A stretch of 64,000 nucleotides of DNA from contig JBGUYY010000029.1 of NCBI GenBank assembly GCA_045222555.1, positions 186,001 through 250,000 of the forward strand, given 5' to 3'. Below, in pieces: positions 18,560-28,216 of this stretch. The notes below the pieces were generated by a model. The model saw only the letters and a list, made by a program, of their open reading frames with translations. It did no database searches and had not been told where the DNA came from. The number at the start of each line of letters is the position of its first letter. Within the stretch, counting starts at the first letter, position 1. Source of the stretch: UBA1756 sp045222555 (GTDB lineage: Bacteria; Bacteroidota; Bacteroidia; Bacteroidales; WCHB1-69). The position numbers were made by a program, and so were the translations under genes.

Positions 18560-18656
18560 AGGTGATTTTTCAAAAAAAATTCATTCACATACAATATTTA
18601 TCATTACTCATTTGTTAATGATTCTAAAAAGAAAATCACCATTAAAAATATTCACT

Positions 18657-19685
18657 ATGAGTGACAACAACAAGTTAAACCCAAACAACGACGAGTATCG
18701 CCGTCAAGCGGCTGGTCAAGAAACTAGGATTCCTAACAACACCCCGAAAGAAGATTCTTCCTGCCTTGGAGAGACGGTTATTCTTTTACTGTCCATGCTC
18801 TTCGCTTTTATTTTTTTCCCGCTGTTACGCAGTGTTATTCCAGCATTCCACTGGTGGGGCGACATCGACAGAATTCTTGAACTCATCCTGCTATCAGCTT
18901 TGATTGAATTCATTCTCACAAAAGTCAAGTGGATGGTATATGTATTTGTTGCTCTCTCCATTGGATTTCTGATTATGTATGGATTTAAGGATGTCACCAG
19001 AGATTATGCCGTTGCTTTTCATAACATCAAAACAAAAACAAACTACTCTTCCAACATCCCCTTAAAAAAGAAAATTCCGGTTGAAAAAGTAAAATTCATC
19101 CCCAACAACTTAAAAACGAACTATCGGCAAGAGATTCGAAATGCCGCTGACTATAACAATAGTATCGTTCACGATTGGGCTGTACGACAGACCACCCAAA
19201 CACCATTCTATGAATGTGCAAACCAGCAGAAAAGCATGGAAATGAGAAGTGTTATCCAGTCATTTGCCATATTTAAATCCATCAACAGCCGCTGGAATTA
19301 CGTACCAGACCCTAAGGGGCAGGAGTATTTTTCCAAAGCGAGCAGGACCATTGCCAATCGAGATAAAGAGAAGGGACTATTTTCTGGAGACTGTGATGAC
19401 CACGCCATTATGATGGCTGCATGCTTGGAGTCAGTGGGGGCTGACGCACGCATTGTATTAACGAAAGATCATGCTTACCCTGAACTCAAATTAGGTAAAC
19501 AAAAATATGCTGAGATCGCTGTCTATTGGCTTCGACAATTATTTCCCAGCGCCGAGGAAGCAGATATACACTACCATACTGACAAGGAAGGCAACTATTG
19601 GCTCAACATGGACTATACAGCCAAACATCCTGGAGGAAAGTTCCTTCATGACGATAAAATCATTGTAGACATCATTAATTTATAA
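18657..19685 (+). CDS. Membrane protein with transglutaminase-like cysteine domain
   Basis: 342 residues from the ATG at 18657; the 15 codons before it have no support. After a polar N-terminus there are three hydrophobic helices (about residues 42-120). The C-terminal domain contains GDCDDHAIMMAACLESVGADARIV and a later DHAYPE. A Cys at the start of a helix followed by His and acidic residues is the transglutaminase/peptidase-like arrangement, so a cysteine-dependent protease, amidase or cross-linking role is plausible but unproven. Only 7 nt separate it from the secreted protein that follows, so they form an operon. Confidence 0.65.
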   Translation: MSDNNKLNPNNDEYRRQAAGQETRIPNNTPKEDSSCLGETVILLLSMLFAFIFFPLLRSVIPAFHWWGDIDRILELILLSALIEFILTKVKWMVYVFVALSIGFLIMYGFKDVTRDYAVAFHNIKTKTNYSSNIPLKKKIPVEKVKFIPNNLKTNYRQEIRNAADYNNSIVHDWAVRQTTQTPFYECANQQKSMEMRSVIQSFAIFKSINSRWNYVPDPKGQEYFSKASRTIANRDKEKGLFSGDCDDHAIMMAACLESVGADARIVLTKDHAYPELKLGKQKYAEIAVYWLRQLFPSAEEADIHYHTDKEGNYWLNMDYTAKHPGGKFLHDDKIIVDIINL

Positions 19686-19692
19686 AACCATT

Positions 19693-21546
19693 ATGAAAAC
19701 CAAAATTTTCTCCTTCTGCCTGATGGCAGCATTGTGCTTTCCCCTTATGGCTTATTGCCAATATTATGATGATGTAGAAATAATTGAAGAAGTTGTTACA
19801 GAAGATTGGGATCCCCTACAAAAGACCAAAGACTCACTGAGAGAATTGTCGATGGACTATTACAAAGACCTGAGCCACTGGGACATCTTTATAGAGCCTT
19901 CTGTGACGGTACAGGAAGACACCGCTTTCGACCCCGCCGGCATGAAACACGCCTATTACGCGCGGCGTTTCTACTTTTTTGCCGTACCCCATACTTCCGA
20001 CTTCCGCTACCAGCCACGAGTTGCCGGACCGTATCTGTATGCCTACGGACAAAAGATGCCGATAGAAGCCCAAGATGCCCAGCAACTGCAAATGATTCGC
20101 AAGGCGGTATTCCCCTTCGCCGCCAGCTTTTCGGCCAACACATCCAGCCGAGCGATCTTCCAACAATATGTGGAGCAAAATTTTGACAAAGACTACCAAT
20201 ATGTGGTGGACAGTCTGATCGCTTGGGAAATCAGTCACCTCAAAAAGTACGAGTTTGAAGACACCGCTTCTTTATCCGACGTGATTAGCGTAGAAATTTC
20301 CCAAAAGATCAAACGCTCAAATATACTTACCTGTCTGACCGATGAATATGCTAAAGCAGTACCTCAGCCCACCATCACGGAAGCACCTGCCCGCGAGCCC
20401 ATCGAATCGCCCAAAAGCATCGAACAGCTGAAGAACATGGCGGTGAAAAGACAGAACAACATCTACCTCCTGCCAGCCAATTCTATCCTGAACGGAATCG
20501 CTCACCAACCATCCGAAAATTATTACGATGAAGAGGAGGCTTACGAATCCACCATCGCAGGGATGGCCATCAACAGAGACAACTACGAAGAATACGAGTA
20601 TAGCCCCAACTATACCAACTTTCCCGTATCAGTCTCCGGACAGTCCTACTTCATGCTCAACAACCACGCCGTGCTCCTCTTTCCTGAGGTGTATTATGGA
20701 GGAGATCCATATGAGACGGAATTTGCCTTTTTTCTCGAGTCTCGCAATCGGTATGAAGACGAGACATCCGACACTGTCCTCATCATCTTCCCTGACCGAA
20801 TTGAGAAAATAACGCTAAAAGAGTGCTATCAGTCCAGTTTGAAAGACACCAATTGTAGGTTTGATTCAGATTTCCCACCTTATTTAAGAGTATATGTAAA
20901 CGATGATTTATATGAGGTAGGTTATTATGATGATTGTAAGGAATGCTACACCAAGAGTGCCATCTTGGAACATCTGAACGAAGGCAGTATTTTGTATGAT
21001 TATTTTGCAAAAGATTTTTATAAAAACGACTTGACTTACACCACTTCCAAAAGTATTGGATACCATTCCAACTCTTATCGTTATTTGTTGGATGATGATG
21101 ATGTTTATGTTGAATTTGATGGGGCGGATACCGTTTATTTCTCAAAAGAGCAGAGCCAGCAAATCAAGAAATTATTGAAAAAAAGGCAAAAAATCCTTCT
21201 TCAAGGAATTGCATTAATTCGTAAGGCATTCAACATCGAATTAAATTCAGCACAATCAGAATTGTCACCAATTCCGACCGGCCAAGTATATGCTACAAAA
21301 GCCTCCTTTAGTAGCTCCTGGATTCTCAAAGGTGACAATTCAAAAAAAGAGGTGTGCTGCGATGAAATAATGATAGAAGAAACCGATGATTCCGTTGATG
21401 AGATGATCACCTCAAAAAACAAGGCGAAAAAAAAGATGGACAATTTGCGAATCAAGGCAGATAAATTGGAAGAGCAAATCAACCAAATAGACCAAGCTCT
21501 TGAGGAAATTACAGGGCGCACTATTACTTTCCCTTCCCTGTTTTAG
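19693..21546 (+). CDS. Secreted protein of unknown function with C-terminal coiled coil
   Basis: 617 residues. A signal peptide (MKTKIFSFCLMAALCFPLMA) is followed by a Tyr-, Asp- and Glu-rich mature protein. The last 60 residues, rich in Lys, Glu and Gln, look like a coiled coil (KKKMDNLRIKADKLEEQINQ). No known domain is recognised in between. It is cotranscribed with the transglutaminase-like gene, which suggests a joint envelope function, for example enzyme and substrate or scaffold. Codon use in the second half is clearly more A/T-rich than in the first. Confidence 0.6.
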   Translation: MKTKIFSFCLMAALCFPLMAYCQYYDDVEIIEEVVTEDWDPLQKTKDSLRELSMDYYKDLSHWDIFIEPSVTVQEDTAFDPAGMKHAYYARRFYFFAVPHTSDFRYQPRVAGPYLYAYGQKMPIEAQDAQQLQMIRKAVFPFAASFSANTSSRAIFQQYVEQNFDKDYQYVVDSLIAWEISHLKKYEFEDTASLSDVISVEISQKIKRSNILTCLTDEYAKAVPQPTITEAPAREPIESPKSIEQLKNMAVKRQNNIYLLPANSILNGIAHQPSENYYDEEEAYESTIAGMAINRDNYEEYEYSPNYTNFPVSVSGQSYFMLNNHAVLLFPEVYYGGDPYETEFAFFLESRNRYEDETSDTVLIIFPDRIEKITLKECYQSSLKDTNCRFDSDFPPYLRVYVNDDLYEVGYYDDCKECYTKSAILEHLNEGSILYDYFAKDFYKNDLTYTTSKSIGYHSNSYRYLLDDDDVYVEFDGADTVYFSKEQSQQIKKLLKKRQKILLQGIALIRKAFNIELNSAQSELSPIPTGQVYATKASFSSSWILKGDNSKKEVCCDEIMIEETDDSVDEMITSKNKAKKKMDNLRIKADKLEEQINQIDQALEEITGRTITFPSLF

Positions 21547-21583
21547 GTTCCACCCCCTATATAAGCGATAATTTTCCGGCGGG

Positions 21584-21615
21584 TTTGCGATGAATGCAAC
21601 AAATTTGTATATTTG
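21584..21615 (+). promoter_or_regulatory. Strong Bacteroidetes promoter of the DUF4301 gene
   Basis: TTTG at 21584-21587 and TATATTTG at 21608-21615 are separated by exactly 20 nt, matching the -33/-7 consensus (TTTG, 19-20 nt, TAnnTTTG) used by the primary sigma factor of this phylum. The expected start point leaves a leader of about 20 nt before the ATG at 21640. This is the best promoter match in the window. Confidence 0.8.
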
Positions 21616-21639
21616 CGCATTCATTTCAAACCCGTCATC

Positions 21640-23121
21640 ATGATTGCATTAACAGCTCAAGACATTGAATTTCTGCACCATAGAGGCAGCAACGAAGAGG
21701 ATGTGCTCCGTCAGTTCCACTACTTTGAAACCGGATTTCCCTTTGCGCAGTTAGAATGCGCCGCCGCCATCGGCAACGGCATCCTGAAAATTGCCGACGC
21801 CGACCGCGATGACCTGGTGGCCCGCTACGACCAACTCACGGCCGGCAAGAGTCTGCTGAAGTTCGTGCCCGCCTCGGGCGCCGCATCCCGCATGTTCAAG
21901 GAGGCCTACTCCTTCCTCGACGGCGGCGACAGCGTGCGCGAGACCGCCATCGGCATGCTCCACACTCTCCCCCATCTCGCCCTCTACGACGACCTCCGCG
22001 CCGCCATGGCCCACGACGGTCTGTCGCTCGACGAGGCCATCGCTCACGACGATTTCAAAACCGTGTTCGAGTACCTCCTCACTGAAAAAGGGCTCAACTA
22101 CGGCAACAAGCCCAAGGGCGTGCTGAAATTCCACCGCTATGCCGACGGCTGCCGCACCCCCTTCGAGGAGCATCTCGTGGAGGCGGCCCTCTACGCCCGC
22201 CAGTCTGACGGCACCTGCCACCTGCACTTCACCGTGTCGCCACAGCATCTGCCGCTTTTTACTCAACTTGTTGATACTGTTAAAGATAAATATGAAAAGA
22301 AGTTTGGAGTAAAATACATCATCGACTTCTCCTTCCAGTCGCCGGCCACCGACACGCTGGCCGCCACGCCCGACAACCAGCCCTTCCGCGACCACGACGG
22401 CAACCTGCTGTTCCGTCCCGGCGGCCATGGTGCCCTCATCGACAACCTCGACCGGCTGCGCGCCGACATCATCTTCGTGAAAAACATCGACAACGTGTTT
22501 GCCGACGACACCGTGGCCGACACAGTGACCTACAAGAAACTGCTGGCCGCCCACCTCCTGCACTTGCAGCAGCGGGTGTTCGACGCCGTACAGCTGCTGC
22601 GCAACCCCGCCGTCAGCGATGCTCAGGTGGCTGATATTCGGAAGTTTGCAGAAATGGAGCTGTTCATCCGTTTTGCCGATGGAGCAGTCGGAAGAGAGGA
22701 GCTGCTCGACAAGCTGTGCCGTCCCATCCGGGTGTGCGGCATGGTGCGCAACGAAGGCGAGCCCGGCGGCGGCCCCTACCTCGTGCGCGACTCGCGCGGC
22801 GAATGCTCGTGGCAGATTGTGGAGAGCTCGCAGATCAACACCGCCGACCCGCAGCAGAAATCCATCATGATGCACTCCTCCCACTTCAACCCTGTGGATC
22901 TCGTGTGCAGTTTCCGCACACCCGACTGTGACTTCTACCACCTCCCCGACTTCGTGGATCCCGAAACAGGCTTCATCTCCTCCAAGTCGTACGAGGGCAG
23001 AACCCTGAAAGCCATGGAGTTGCCCGGTCTGTGGAACGGTGCGATGGCCCGCTGGATCACGGTCTTTGTGGAAGTCCCCCTCACCACCTTTCATCCTGTG
23101 AAGACCATCCGCGACCTGTAA
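21640..23121 (+). CDS. DUF4301 family protein
   Basis: 493 residues from the ATG at 21640. The frame is open back to a TTG at 21613, but that codon lies inside the promoter. The protein starts MIALTAQDIEFL and has the family's conserved FVPASGAASRMFKE segment, reminiscent of a nucleotidyl-sugar binding loop, plus RFADGAVGREEL and EGEPGGGPYLVRD further on. DUF4301 is a Bacteroidetes family without an assigned function. Single-gene unit with its own strong promoter, convergent with mnmE (12-nt gap). The gene is much richer in G+C than the two upstream genes, except for a short A/T-rich patch near 22260-22310. Confidence 0.85.
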   Translation: MIALTAQDIEFLHHRGSNEEDVLRQFHYFETGFPFAQLECAAAIGNGILKIADADRDDLVARYDQLTAGKSLLKFVPASGAASRMFKEAYSFLDGGDSVRETAIGMLHTLPHLALYDDLRAAMAHDGLSLDEAIAHDDFKTVFEYLLTEKGLNYGNKPKGVLKFHRYADGCRTPFEEHLVEAALYARQSDGTCHLHFTVSPQHLPLFTQLVDTVKDKYEKKFGVKYIIDFSFQSPATDTLAATPDNQPFRDHDGNLLFRPGGHGALIDNLDRLRADIIFVKNIDNVFADDTVADTVTYKKLLAAHLLHLQQRVFDAVQLLRNPAVSDAQVADIRKFAEMELFIRFADGAVGREELLDKLCRPIRVCGMVRNEGEPGGGPYLVRDSRGECSWQIVESSQINTADPQQKSIMMHSSHFNPVDLVCSFRTPDCDFYHLPDFVDPETGFISSKSYEGRTLKAMELPGLWNGAMARWITVFVEVPLTTFHPVKTIRDL

Positions 23122-23133
23122 GACTTTCTACTA

Positions 23134-24501
23134 TTATTTCCCGATGCAGAAACGGCCGAAAACGGTATTCAAAATATCGTTGTCGGTGATGGTGCCCGTG
23201 AGCTGGCCGAGCTTGTCGAGCGCGCTTCGCACGTCAATGGCGACGAGGTCGGTGGGAAGACCCGTGGCAAAACCCTCCTCTATGCGGGTAATGTCGGTAG
23301 CGATGCCCCGCATCAGGTCGTAATGACGGGCATTGGTCAGCAGCGTGTGATCACCCGCCGCACAGGCCTCTGCATAACGGGAAAGCGCTGCCATAATGTC
23401 GCTCACATTCTGCCGATTTTTGGCAGAAACAGCCAGAATTTCGACATCTTTTATGCCATCAATAAATTGATTTTTATCAATAGAAAATTTATCTATTTTA
23501 TTGATAATAAGAAATATTTTCTTGCCTGTTAAAGTAAATTCTTCAAATAAACGTCCCAACTCAGTAGCGACCTCTGACGGGGTTTCGGTTGCATCCACGA
23601 GATAGAGAATCACGTCGGCTTTCTCCATTGCGCGGAAGCTGCGCTCGATGCCCGACTGCTCGATAGTGTCGTCAGACTGCCGGATGCCTGCCGTGTCGAT
23701 CACCCGAAACTGCGTGCCCCCTACCATGAGGGTATCTTCCACAGTGTCGCGGGTGGTGCCGGGAATGTCGGAAACGATTGCGCGGTCATCATCCAACAAA
23801 GCATTTAACAGCGTGGATTTTCCCACATTGGGCTTGCCGACAATGGCGACCGGGATGCCATTTTTGAGCGCGTTCCCCGAATGGAAAGAGTCCACCAGCC
23901 GTTGCACCTCTTTCTTCAGCTCCGAAAGCAGCTGCATAAACTTTTCTCTGTCAGCAAATTCTACTTCCTCCTCGCTAAAATCCAGCTCCAATTCCAGCAA
24001 CGCCGCCAGCTGGATGAAACGGTCACGCAGGTCGGCAATGGTGCGCGACACGCCGCCTTTCAGCTGGTTGACCGCCAGGTGGTGCGCGCTTTCCGACTGT
24101 GAATCAATCAGATCGCCGACCGCCTCGGCCTGCGGCAGGTCCATCTTGCCGTTCATGAACGCCCGCATGGTAAACTCACCCCGCTCGGCCAGTCGGCAAC
24201 CACCTTGCAGCAGCAACTCCAAGATTTTCTGCTGGATGTAGCGGGAGCCATGGCACGAAATCTCCACCATATCCTCACCGTCGTACGAGTGCGGTGCGGC
24301 ATACTTCACTATCACCACCTCGTCCACCAGCTGTGCGCCATCGTACAAACCGCAATAGTGAGCGGTGCGGGCAGGCCACTCCCTGAAATGACTATTAGCA
24401 CGGGTAAGTCTCCCGACGATGTCAAAAGCCTGCGGTCCCGATACCCTGACGATGGCAATGGCACCGATGCCGGAAGCAGTGGAAATGGAGCAAATGGTCA
24501 T
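23134..24501 (-). CDS. mnmE: tRNA uridine-5-carboxymethylaminomethyl modification GTPase
   Basis: 455 residues. MnmE with MnmG installs the cmnm5 group on the wobble uridine of certain tRNAs. The N-terminal folate-binding domain starts ICSISTASGIGAIAIVRVSG. The G domain has GKPNVGKSTLLNALL, SDIPGTTRD, DTAGIR and NKID. The last residues are FCIGK, the invariant C-terminal Cys motif. All expected parts are present. Convergent with the DUF4301 gene; fabG follows upstream on the same strand across a small repeat. Confidence 0.97.
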   Translation of the reverse strand: MTICSISTASGIGAIAIVRVSGPQAFDIVGRLTRANSHFREWPARTAHYCGLYDGAQLVDEVVIVKYAAPHSYDGEDMVEISCHGSRYIQQKILELLLQGGCRLAERGEFTMRAFMNGKMDLPQAEAVGDLIDSQSESAHHLAVNQLKGGVSRTIADLRDRFIQLAALLELELDFSEEEVEFADREKFMQLLSELKKEVQRLVDSFHSGNALKNGIPVAIVGKPNVGKSTLLNALLDDDRAIVSDIPGTTRDTVEDTLMVGGTQFRVIDTAGIRQSDDTIEQSGIERSFRAMEKADVILYLVDATETPSEVATELGRLFEEFTLTGKKIFLIINKIDKFSIDKNQFIDGIKDVEILAVSAKNRQNVSDIMAALSRYAEACAAGDHTLLTNARHYDLMRGIATDITRIEEGFATGLPTDLVAIDVRSALDKLGQLTGTITDNDILNTVFGRFCIGK

Positions 24502-24504
24502 GGG

Positions 24505-24556
24505 AACTGAAAACTGAAAACTGAAAACTGAAAATTGTTAATTGTACATTGTACAT
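24505..24556. repeat. Tandem AAACTGA heptamer repeat between fabG and mnmE
   Basis: Four near-perfect copies of a 7-nt unit (AACTGAA), then AATTGTTAATTG and two copies of TGTACAT. The tract fills the whole gap between two minus-strand genes. Confidence 0.7.
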
Positions 24557-24562
24557 TAAAAA

Positions 24563-25300
24563 CTACATTCCGCCGTCGCAGACCAGCACTTGGCCGGTGA
24601 TGTAGGCGGAGAGGTCGCTGGCGAGGAAAAGTGCCGTGTTAGCGACGTCTTCGGGGCGGCCGGTGCGACGCAGGGCGATACCTTTGGCGATGGTGTCGCG
24701 CACCTCCTGCGGGAGTTTTTGCGTCATGTCGGTGTCGATGAGCCCGGGGGCGATGGCATTGCACCGTATCGACCTACTACCCAGCTCTTTGGCCACCGAT
24801 TTGGTAAATCCGATGATGGCAGCCTTTGCCGCTGCATAGTTGGCCTGTCCGGCATTGCCGCCAATGGCAGTCACGGAACTCATGCTGATGATACTGCCGC
24901 TGCGCTGCTTCAGCATCACCGGCTGCACCGCCTTCGTGTAGTTATATACCGACTTGAGGTTCACGCGCATCACCTCGTCCCATAGTTCCTCGCTCATGCG
25001 CATCAGCAACGTGTCGCGGGTGATGCCGGCGTTGTTGACCAGCACATCCACACGGCCGAACTTCTCCACACAGGTTTTCACCACCTGTTCGGCATCGGCA
25101 AACGAAGAGGCATCGGCCTGCACGAACTGCCATTCACCACCTATTTCCTTCAATCTCGCCTCCATTTCAGGAGATACAGACGACGTTCCAGTGAAAACCA
25201 CACAGGCGCCATTCTCCAAAAAATTCTCCACAATAGAGCGCCCAATACCGCGTGTTCCACCCGTTACGATAGCGACTTTTCCTTCCAATAACATTTTCAT
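24563..25300 (-). CDS. fabG: 3-oxoacyl-ACP reductase FabG
   Basis: 245 residues from the ATG at 25300 (a TTG two codons earlier is less likely). Short-chain dehydrogenase with the NADPH motif TGGTRGIG at residues 11-18, NNAG, the catalytic Ser in ISMSSVT and YAAAK (Tyr/Lys), and a C-terminus ending ITGQVLVCDGGM. This is the elongation-cycle reductase of fatty acid synthesis. It stands as a single gene rather than in a fab cluster. A TAAATTTG box at 25340-25333 is its probable promoter. Confidence 0.92.
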   Translation of the reverse strand: MKMLLEGKVAIVTGGTRGIGRSIVENFLENGACVVFTGTSSVSPEMEARLKEIGGEWQFVQADASSFADAEQVVKTCVEKFGRVDVLVNNAGITRDTLLMRMSEELWDEVMRVNLKSVYNYTKAVQPVMLKQRSGSIISMSSVTAIGGNAGQANYAAAKAAIIGFTKSVAKELGSRSIRCNAIAPGLIDTDMTQKLPQEVRDTIAKGIALRRTGRPEDVANTALFLASDLSAYITGQVLVCDGGM

Positions 25301-25332
25301 TATCAAAATTTTAAATCAATAAAAATCCGTTG

Positions 25333-25340
25333 CAAATTTA
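25333..25340 (-). promoter_or_regulatory. Probable -7 promoter box of fabG
   Basis: TAAATTTG on the minus strand, 32 nt before the ATG, matches TAnnTTTG. No clear -33 box. Confidence 0.45.
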
Positions 25341-25389
25341 CGACTTTTTCTTATATAATGCTTTCACCCCTCAAAAAACCGTAAAACAG

Positions 25390-27405
25390 CTACCGTATCA
25401 ATGTCACTGTGCCTACCGCTTCGTACTCGCCATCCATCCCGTATGTATAAGAAATCTTATACACATAACATCCCGCTGGCATCAGTGTGCCGTTGTAGCC
25501 GCCATTCCAGCCCTCGTATGGGTCGCGGGTGTGGAACACGAGCTTGCCTTCGCGCGAATAGATATACATATTGTAATTCTCCATGGTAACGAAGGAGTGG
25601 ATGGGCAAAAATACCGAATTGATGCCGCCCTCTTTCGGGTAAAAAGCATTGGGAATATAGCTGACGGGAGTCTGTTTTAAAATGATGGTATTAGAAATGC
25701 TTTTCTCCATAAAACCATAGTCATCAAACACTTCCTCAGCTTCCACATAATAGGACATCCCCTCCCCTTCCTTGCGCAGCATGGTCACATCATCGTCATA
25801 GTTACAACCGCTCATATAGCCGCCTATTTCAGAGAAAAAAGCATCCGACTCGCTCTTCCGGTTAAGATGGTAACCATTCACTCCGCCTTCCCAGCCGTCG
25901 TAGGCGTTCCAGTCGAGGTGGTTGCGCCGCGTTTCAGACTCGCTGCTGCCCGTGATCACAATGTTGTGCGCCACCACCGACTGCTTCGTCTCCACGCCAC
26001 ACTCATTTTCGATGGTCGCCTTGTAGTAATATAGGGTTCTATCCACTCGCAAATCTCTATCGTCCAAAAAGATATAGGTATCGGTACCATCGCTATATTG
26101 TTCGTCCAGATGAACGAAATGCTGGTCGTCGCCGACGCTGCGGTAGAGGTGAACTTTCGAGAAGGAGACCGTAGTGCCGGTAGAGACCTTGATTTCCAGA
26201 TTTTTATTATCCACCACCGACACATAGCGGATATACACAAAGTCGTGATTATCAGCTGCATCGAAGAGAAAACTGCAGGGTGTGGAAGAGGCTGTGATAA
26301 AGCCGCCGTAGTTCACGGCGCGCACGATACAGCGGTAAGTGCTTTGGGGAACCAGTCCCGGTAGCGTGAAGGTAAGCTGCTCGCCGTTGGTCTGTCCAGC
26401 CAGCTGCAGCGGACCGCCATTCTCAGAAAAATAGACTTCGTAATGCTCCACTTCCATGGGCATTCTCTCGTACTCTTCCCATGAAAGGTAGGCCTCGCGG
26501 CGGCAGAGGTCGTAGGTGGCCGTTACGCGGATGTTGTGTTGCGGGTCGCTCATGGCACTAGAGTTGAGACAACTGTCGAGGGCGGCCACGCGGTACTCTT
26601 GTGTGGCGGTGGCAGCATTGACCGCATCCACCCAAGTGGTTACGCCATCCACGGTGTCGGCCGGCACCCACAATCCGTTCTCCAGATGGTAGATGATGTA
26701 GGCGGTGACATCGGGCGAGAAGGCGGGTTCCCATCCGAGGCGGATGGTAGAGGTGGTATAGTCCACCGAAACGCTGTCGAGCTGCGGCATATCGGGAGCG
26801 GTGACATCGGAAAACAGATCGCTCTGCACCCGCGACACGCTGCGGCAGCCGCTTGCATCGGCCAGCTCCACACGGTACGATAACATGCTGGAACAGATGT
26901 CGATAGTATCACGATAAATCAGTGCAGTGCTTCCTCCTATTGGGTTCCACACGCCGGCGGGGTATTCGCGAAAAATGTCGTAAGAAGTAGCTGACGAAGG
27001 CAGTGATGGCGTATGTATCGGCGACCAGTTGAGCACGGCCAGGCCACTCCCCTGGTTGGAGAGGTAGAACTCGAGTGTGCTGAGCGTATCGGAAAAGGCG
27101 CACTCGTTAGCCGAGCAGGCGGCCACATAATAGTAAATTAGCGGCTGGTTGACGGCATTGGCACCGCTGTGAAGAAATGTGGTGGTAGTCAGACTGTTCA
27201 GCTGTCCGATTTGGTTGAAGTTAGTACCGTCGGAAGAGGCATAGACGAGGTACTGGTTAAAGCCGGTGGCATCGGCGGGCTGCAGCCACGACAGGGTGAC
27301 ATCGCCCGTGGCGTCCACGCTGACGCAACGCAGCTGCGGCGGACTGATGGCCCAGCCCGCGACACTGCAACAGATTCCAATCGCCAATACCAGTATCTTT
27401 TTCAC
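25390..27405 (-). CDS. Secreted fibronectin III-like protein with T9SS type B sorting domain
   Basis: 671 residues. Signal peptide ending VAGWAIS, then a chain of fibronectin III-like beta domains with repeated SWLQPADATG and LGWEPAFSPDVTAYIIY patterns. The last 85 residues (SYIPNAFYPKEGGINSVFLP, then NMYIYSREG, GWNGGYNG and AGCYVYKISY) match the gliding-motility-associated or CHU_C C-terminal domain. That domain directs proteins through the type IX secretion system. So this is most likely a cell-surface or released adhesin or matrix protein. Translation starts at a GTG; the ATG 8 nt upstream is in another frame. The T9SS machinery is not in this window. Confidence 0.82.
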   Translation of the reverse strand: MKKILVLAIGICCSVAGWAISPPQLRCVSVDATGDVTLSWLQPADATGFNQYLVYASSDGTNFNQIGQLNSLTTTTFLHSGANAVNQPLIYYYVAACSANECAFSDTLSTLEFYLSNQGSGLAVLNWSPIHTPSLPSSATSYDIFREYPAGVWNPIGGSTALIYRDTIDICSSMLSYRVELADASGCRSVSRVQSDLFSDVTAPDMPQLDSVSVDYTTSTIRLGWEPAFSPDVTAYIIYHLENGLWVPADTVDGVTTWVDAVNAATATQEYRVAALDSCLNSSAMSDPQHNIRVTATYDLCRREAYLSWEEYERMPMEVEHYEVYFSENGGPLQLAGQTNGEQLTFTLPGLVPQSTYRCIVRAVNYGGFITASSTPCSFLFDAADNHDFVYIRYVSVVDNKNLEIKVSTGTTVSFSKVHLYRSVGDDQHFVHLDEQYSDGTDTYIFLDDRDLRVDRTLYYYKATIENECGVETKQSVVAHNIVITGSSESETRRNHLDWNAYDGWEGGVNGYHLNRKSESDAFFSEIGGYMSGCNYDDDVTMLRKEGEGMSYYVEAEEVFDDYGFMEKSISNTIILKQTPVSYIPNAFYPKEGGINSVFLPIHSFVTMENYNMYIYSREGKLVFHTRDPYEGWNGGYNGTLMPAGCYVYKISYTYGMDGEYEAVGTVTLIR

Positions 27406-27448
27406 AAAATCATTAACGAAAAATGTTGGGAAATAGTATAATTGAAGG

Positions 27449-27490
27449 GATTTTAAGATTTTATGATTTGAAAGATTTGAAGATTTGAGA
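27449..27490. repeat. Intergenic GATTTGA-type tandem repeat
   Basis: Imperfect 8-9 nt copies around GATTTGAAA in the gap between the DUF5683 gene and the T9SS cargo gene, like the tracts at 8873 and 54441. Confidence 0.55.
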
Positions 27491-27534
27491 TGGGGTAATC
27501 TTAAGAACGACGTTCCTTCTCAAAACTCTCACCG

Positions 27535-28206
27535 CTACTTCCATTTCAGTGAAAACGCCACACCGACATGGGCGGGAGCCGCGAGGAAGGAGGGCTGCGC
27601 GTAAGGACGGATATGGAAAGTGAGGTCGTCAGAGATGTCGAAATAGTAAAGGTGCGCATCCACAGCAGCATCAATGATGTTCAACAGATAAAAGATGCCG
27701 GTGGCGGCAATCGAAATCTCCATATAGCGCGTGTAACTTTTCTTCATCGTAATCAGTGTCTCATTCGCATACTGGGAAAGGTCAGGATCGAGCAAATCCA
27801 CCTCGCCATTTTCACGGTGAAGATATTCCTTTTCGCAGGCCTTCATTTCATGGCCGAAATAACAGCTCAAAGCCACTCCACCACCAATGCAGGTGTAAAT
27901 AATCGGAATTTTCCACGCCTTCTTGTTATACACCTGTCCCGCCCCTGGCAGTACGGCCGACAGGGCAATGGCAATCTTCGGCGAGTGTTTTTTCTGCAAG
28001 GCCGAGTCGGTGGTATGCACCCGTTCCACTGGATGATTACCCTCGGCTTTCACGATTGCCTCATTCTTTCCGCGTGAAGACGACTTTGCTTTCCGCACCG
28101 TTTGGGTAGTATCGGTAGCCACAGGAGTATCCTGGGCTGACAATTCCATGCAGCCTGCTGTTACTATGAATATGAGAATCAGAATGATGCGAAAAATCTT
28201 CATCAT
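27535..28206 (-). CDS. DUF5683 domain membrane protein
   Basis: 223 residues. A signal peptide or signal anchor (ending VTAGCMELSAQ) is followed by a basic linker. Then comes the DUF5683 core KIAIALSAVLPGAGQVYNKK with hydrophobic helices KIPIIYTCIGGGVALSCY and ISIAATGIFYLLNIIDAAVDAH. The family is widespread in Bacteroidetes, often near parAB, with no assigned function. It follows parB by 10 nt on the minus strand and so belongs to the DUF3276-parA-parB operon. Confidence 0.8.
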   Translation of the reverse strand: MMKIFRIILILIFIVTAGCMELSAQDTPVATDTTQTVRKAKSSSRGKNEAIVKAEGNHPVERVHTTDSALQKKHSPKIAIALSAVLPGAGQVYNKKAWKIPIIYTCIGGGVALSCYFGHEMKACEKEYLHRENGEVDLLDPDLSQYANETLITMKKSYTRYMEISIAATGIFYLLNIIDAAVDAHLYYFDISDDLTFHIRPYAQPSFLAAPAHVGVAFSLKWK

Positions 28207-28216
28207 AATGAAAAGA

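Noticed and set aside
21751..23094. Long open frame antisense to the DUF4301 gene (447 codons)
   Set aside because: Low-complexity Gly/Val/His-rich product created by G/C-biased third positions of the real gene; no motif, and the plus strand has a strong promoter.
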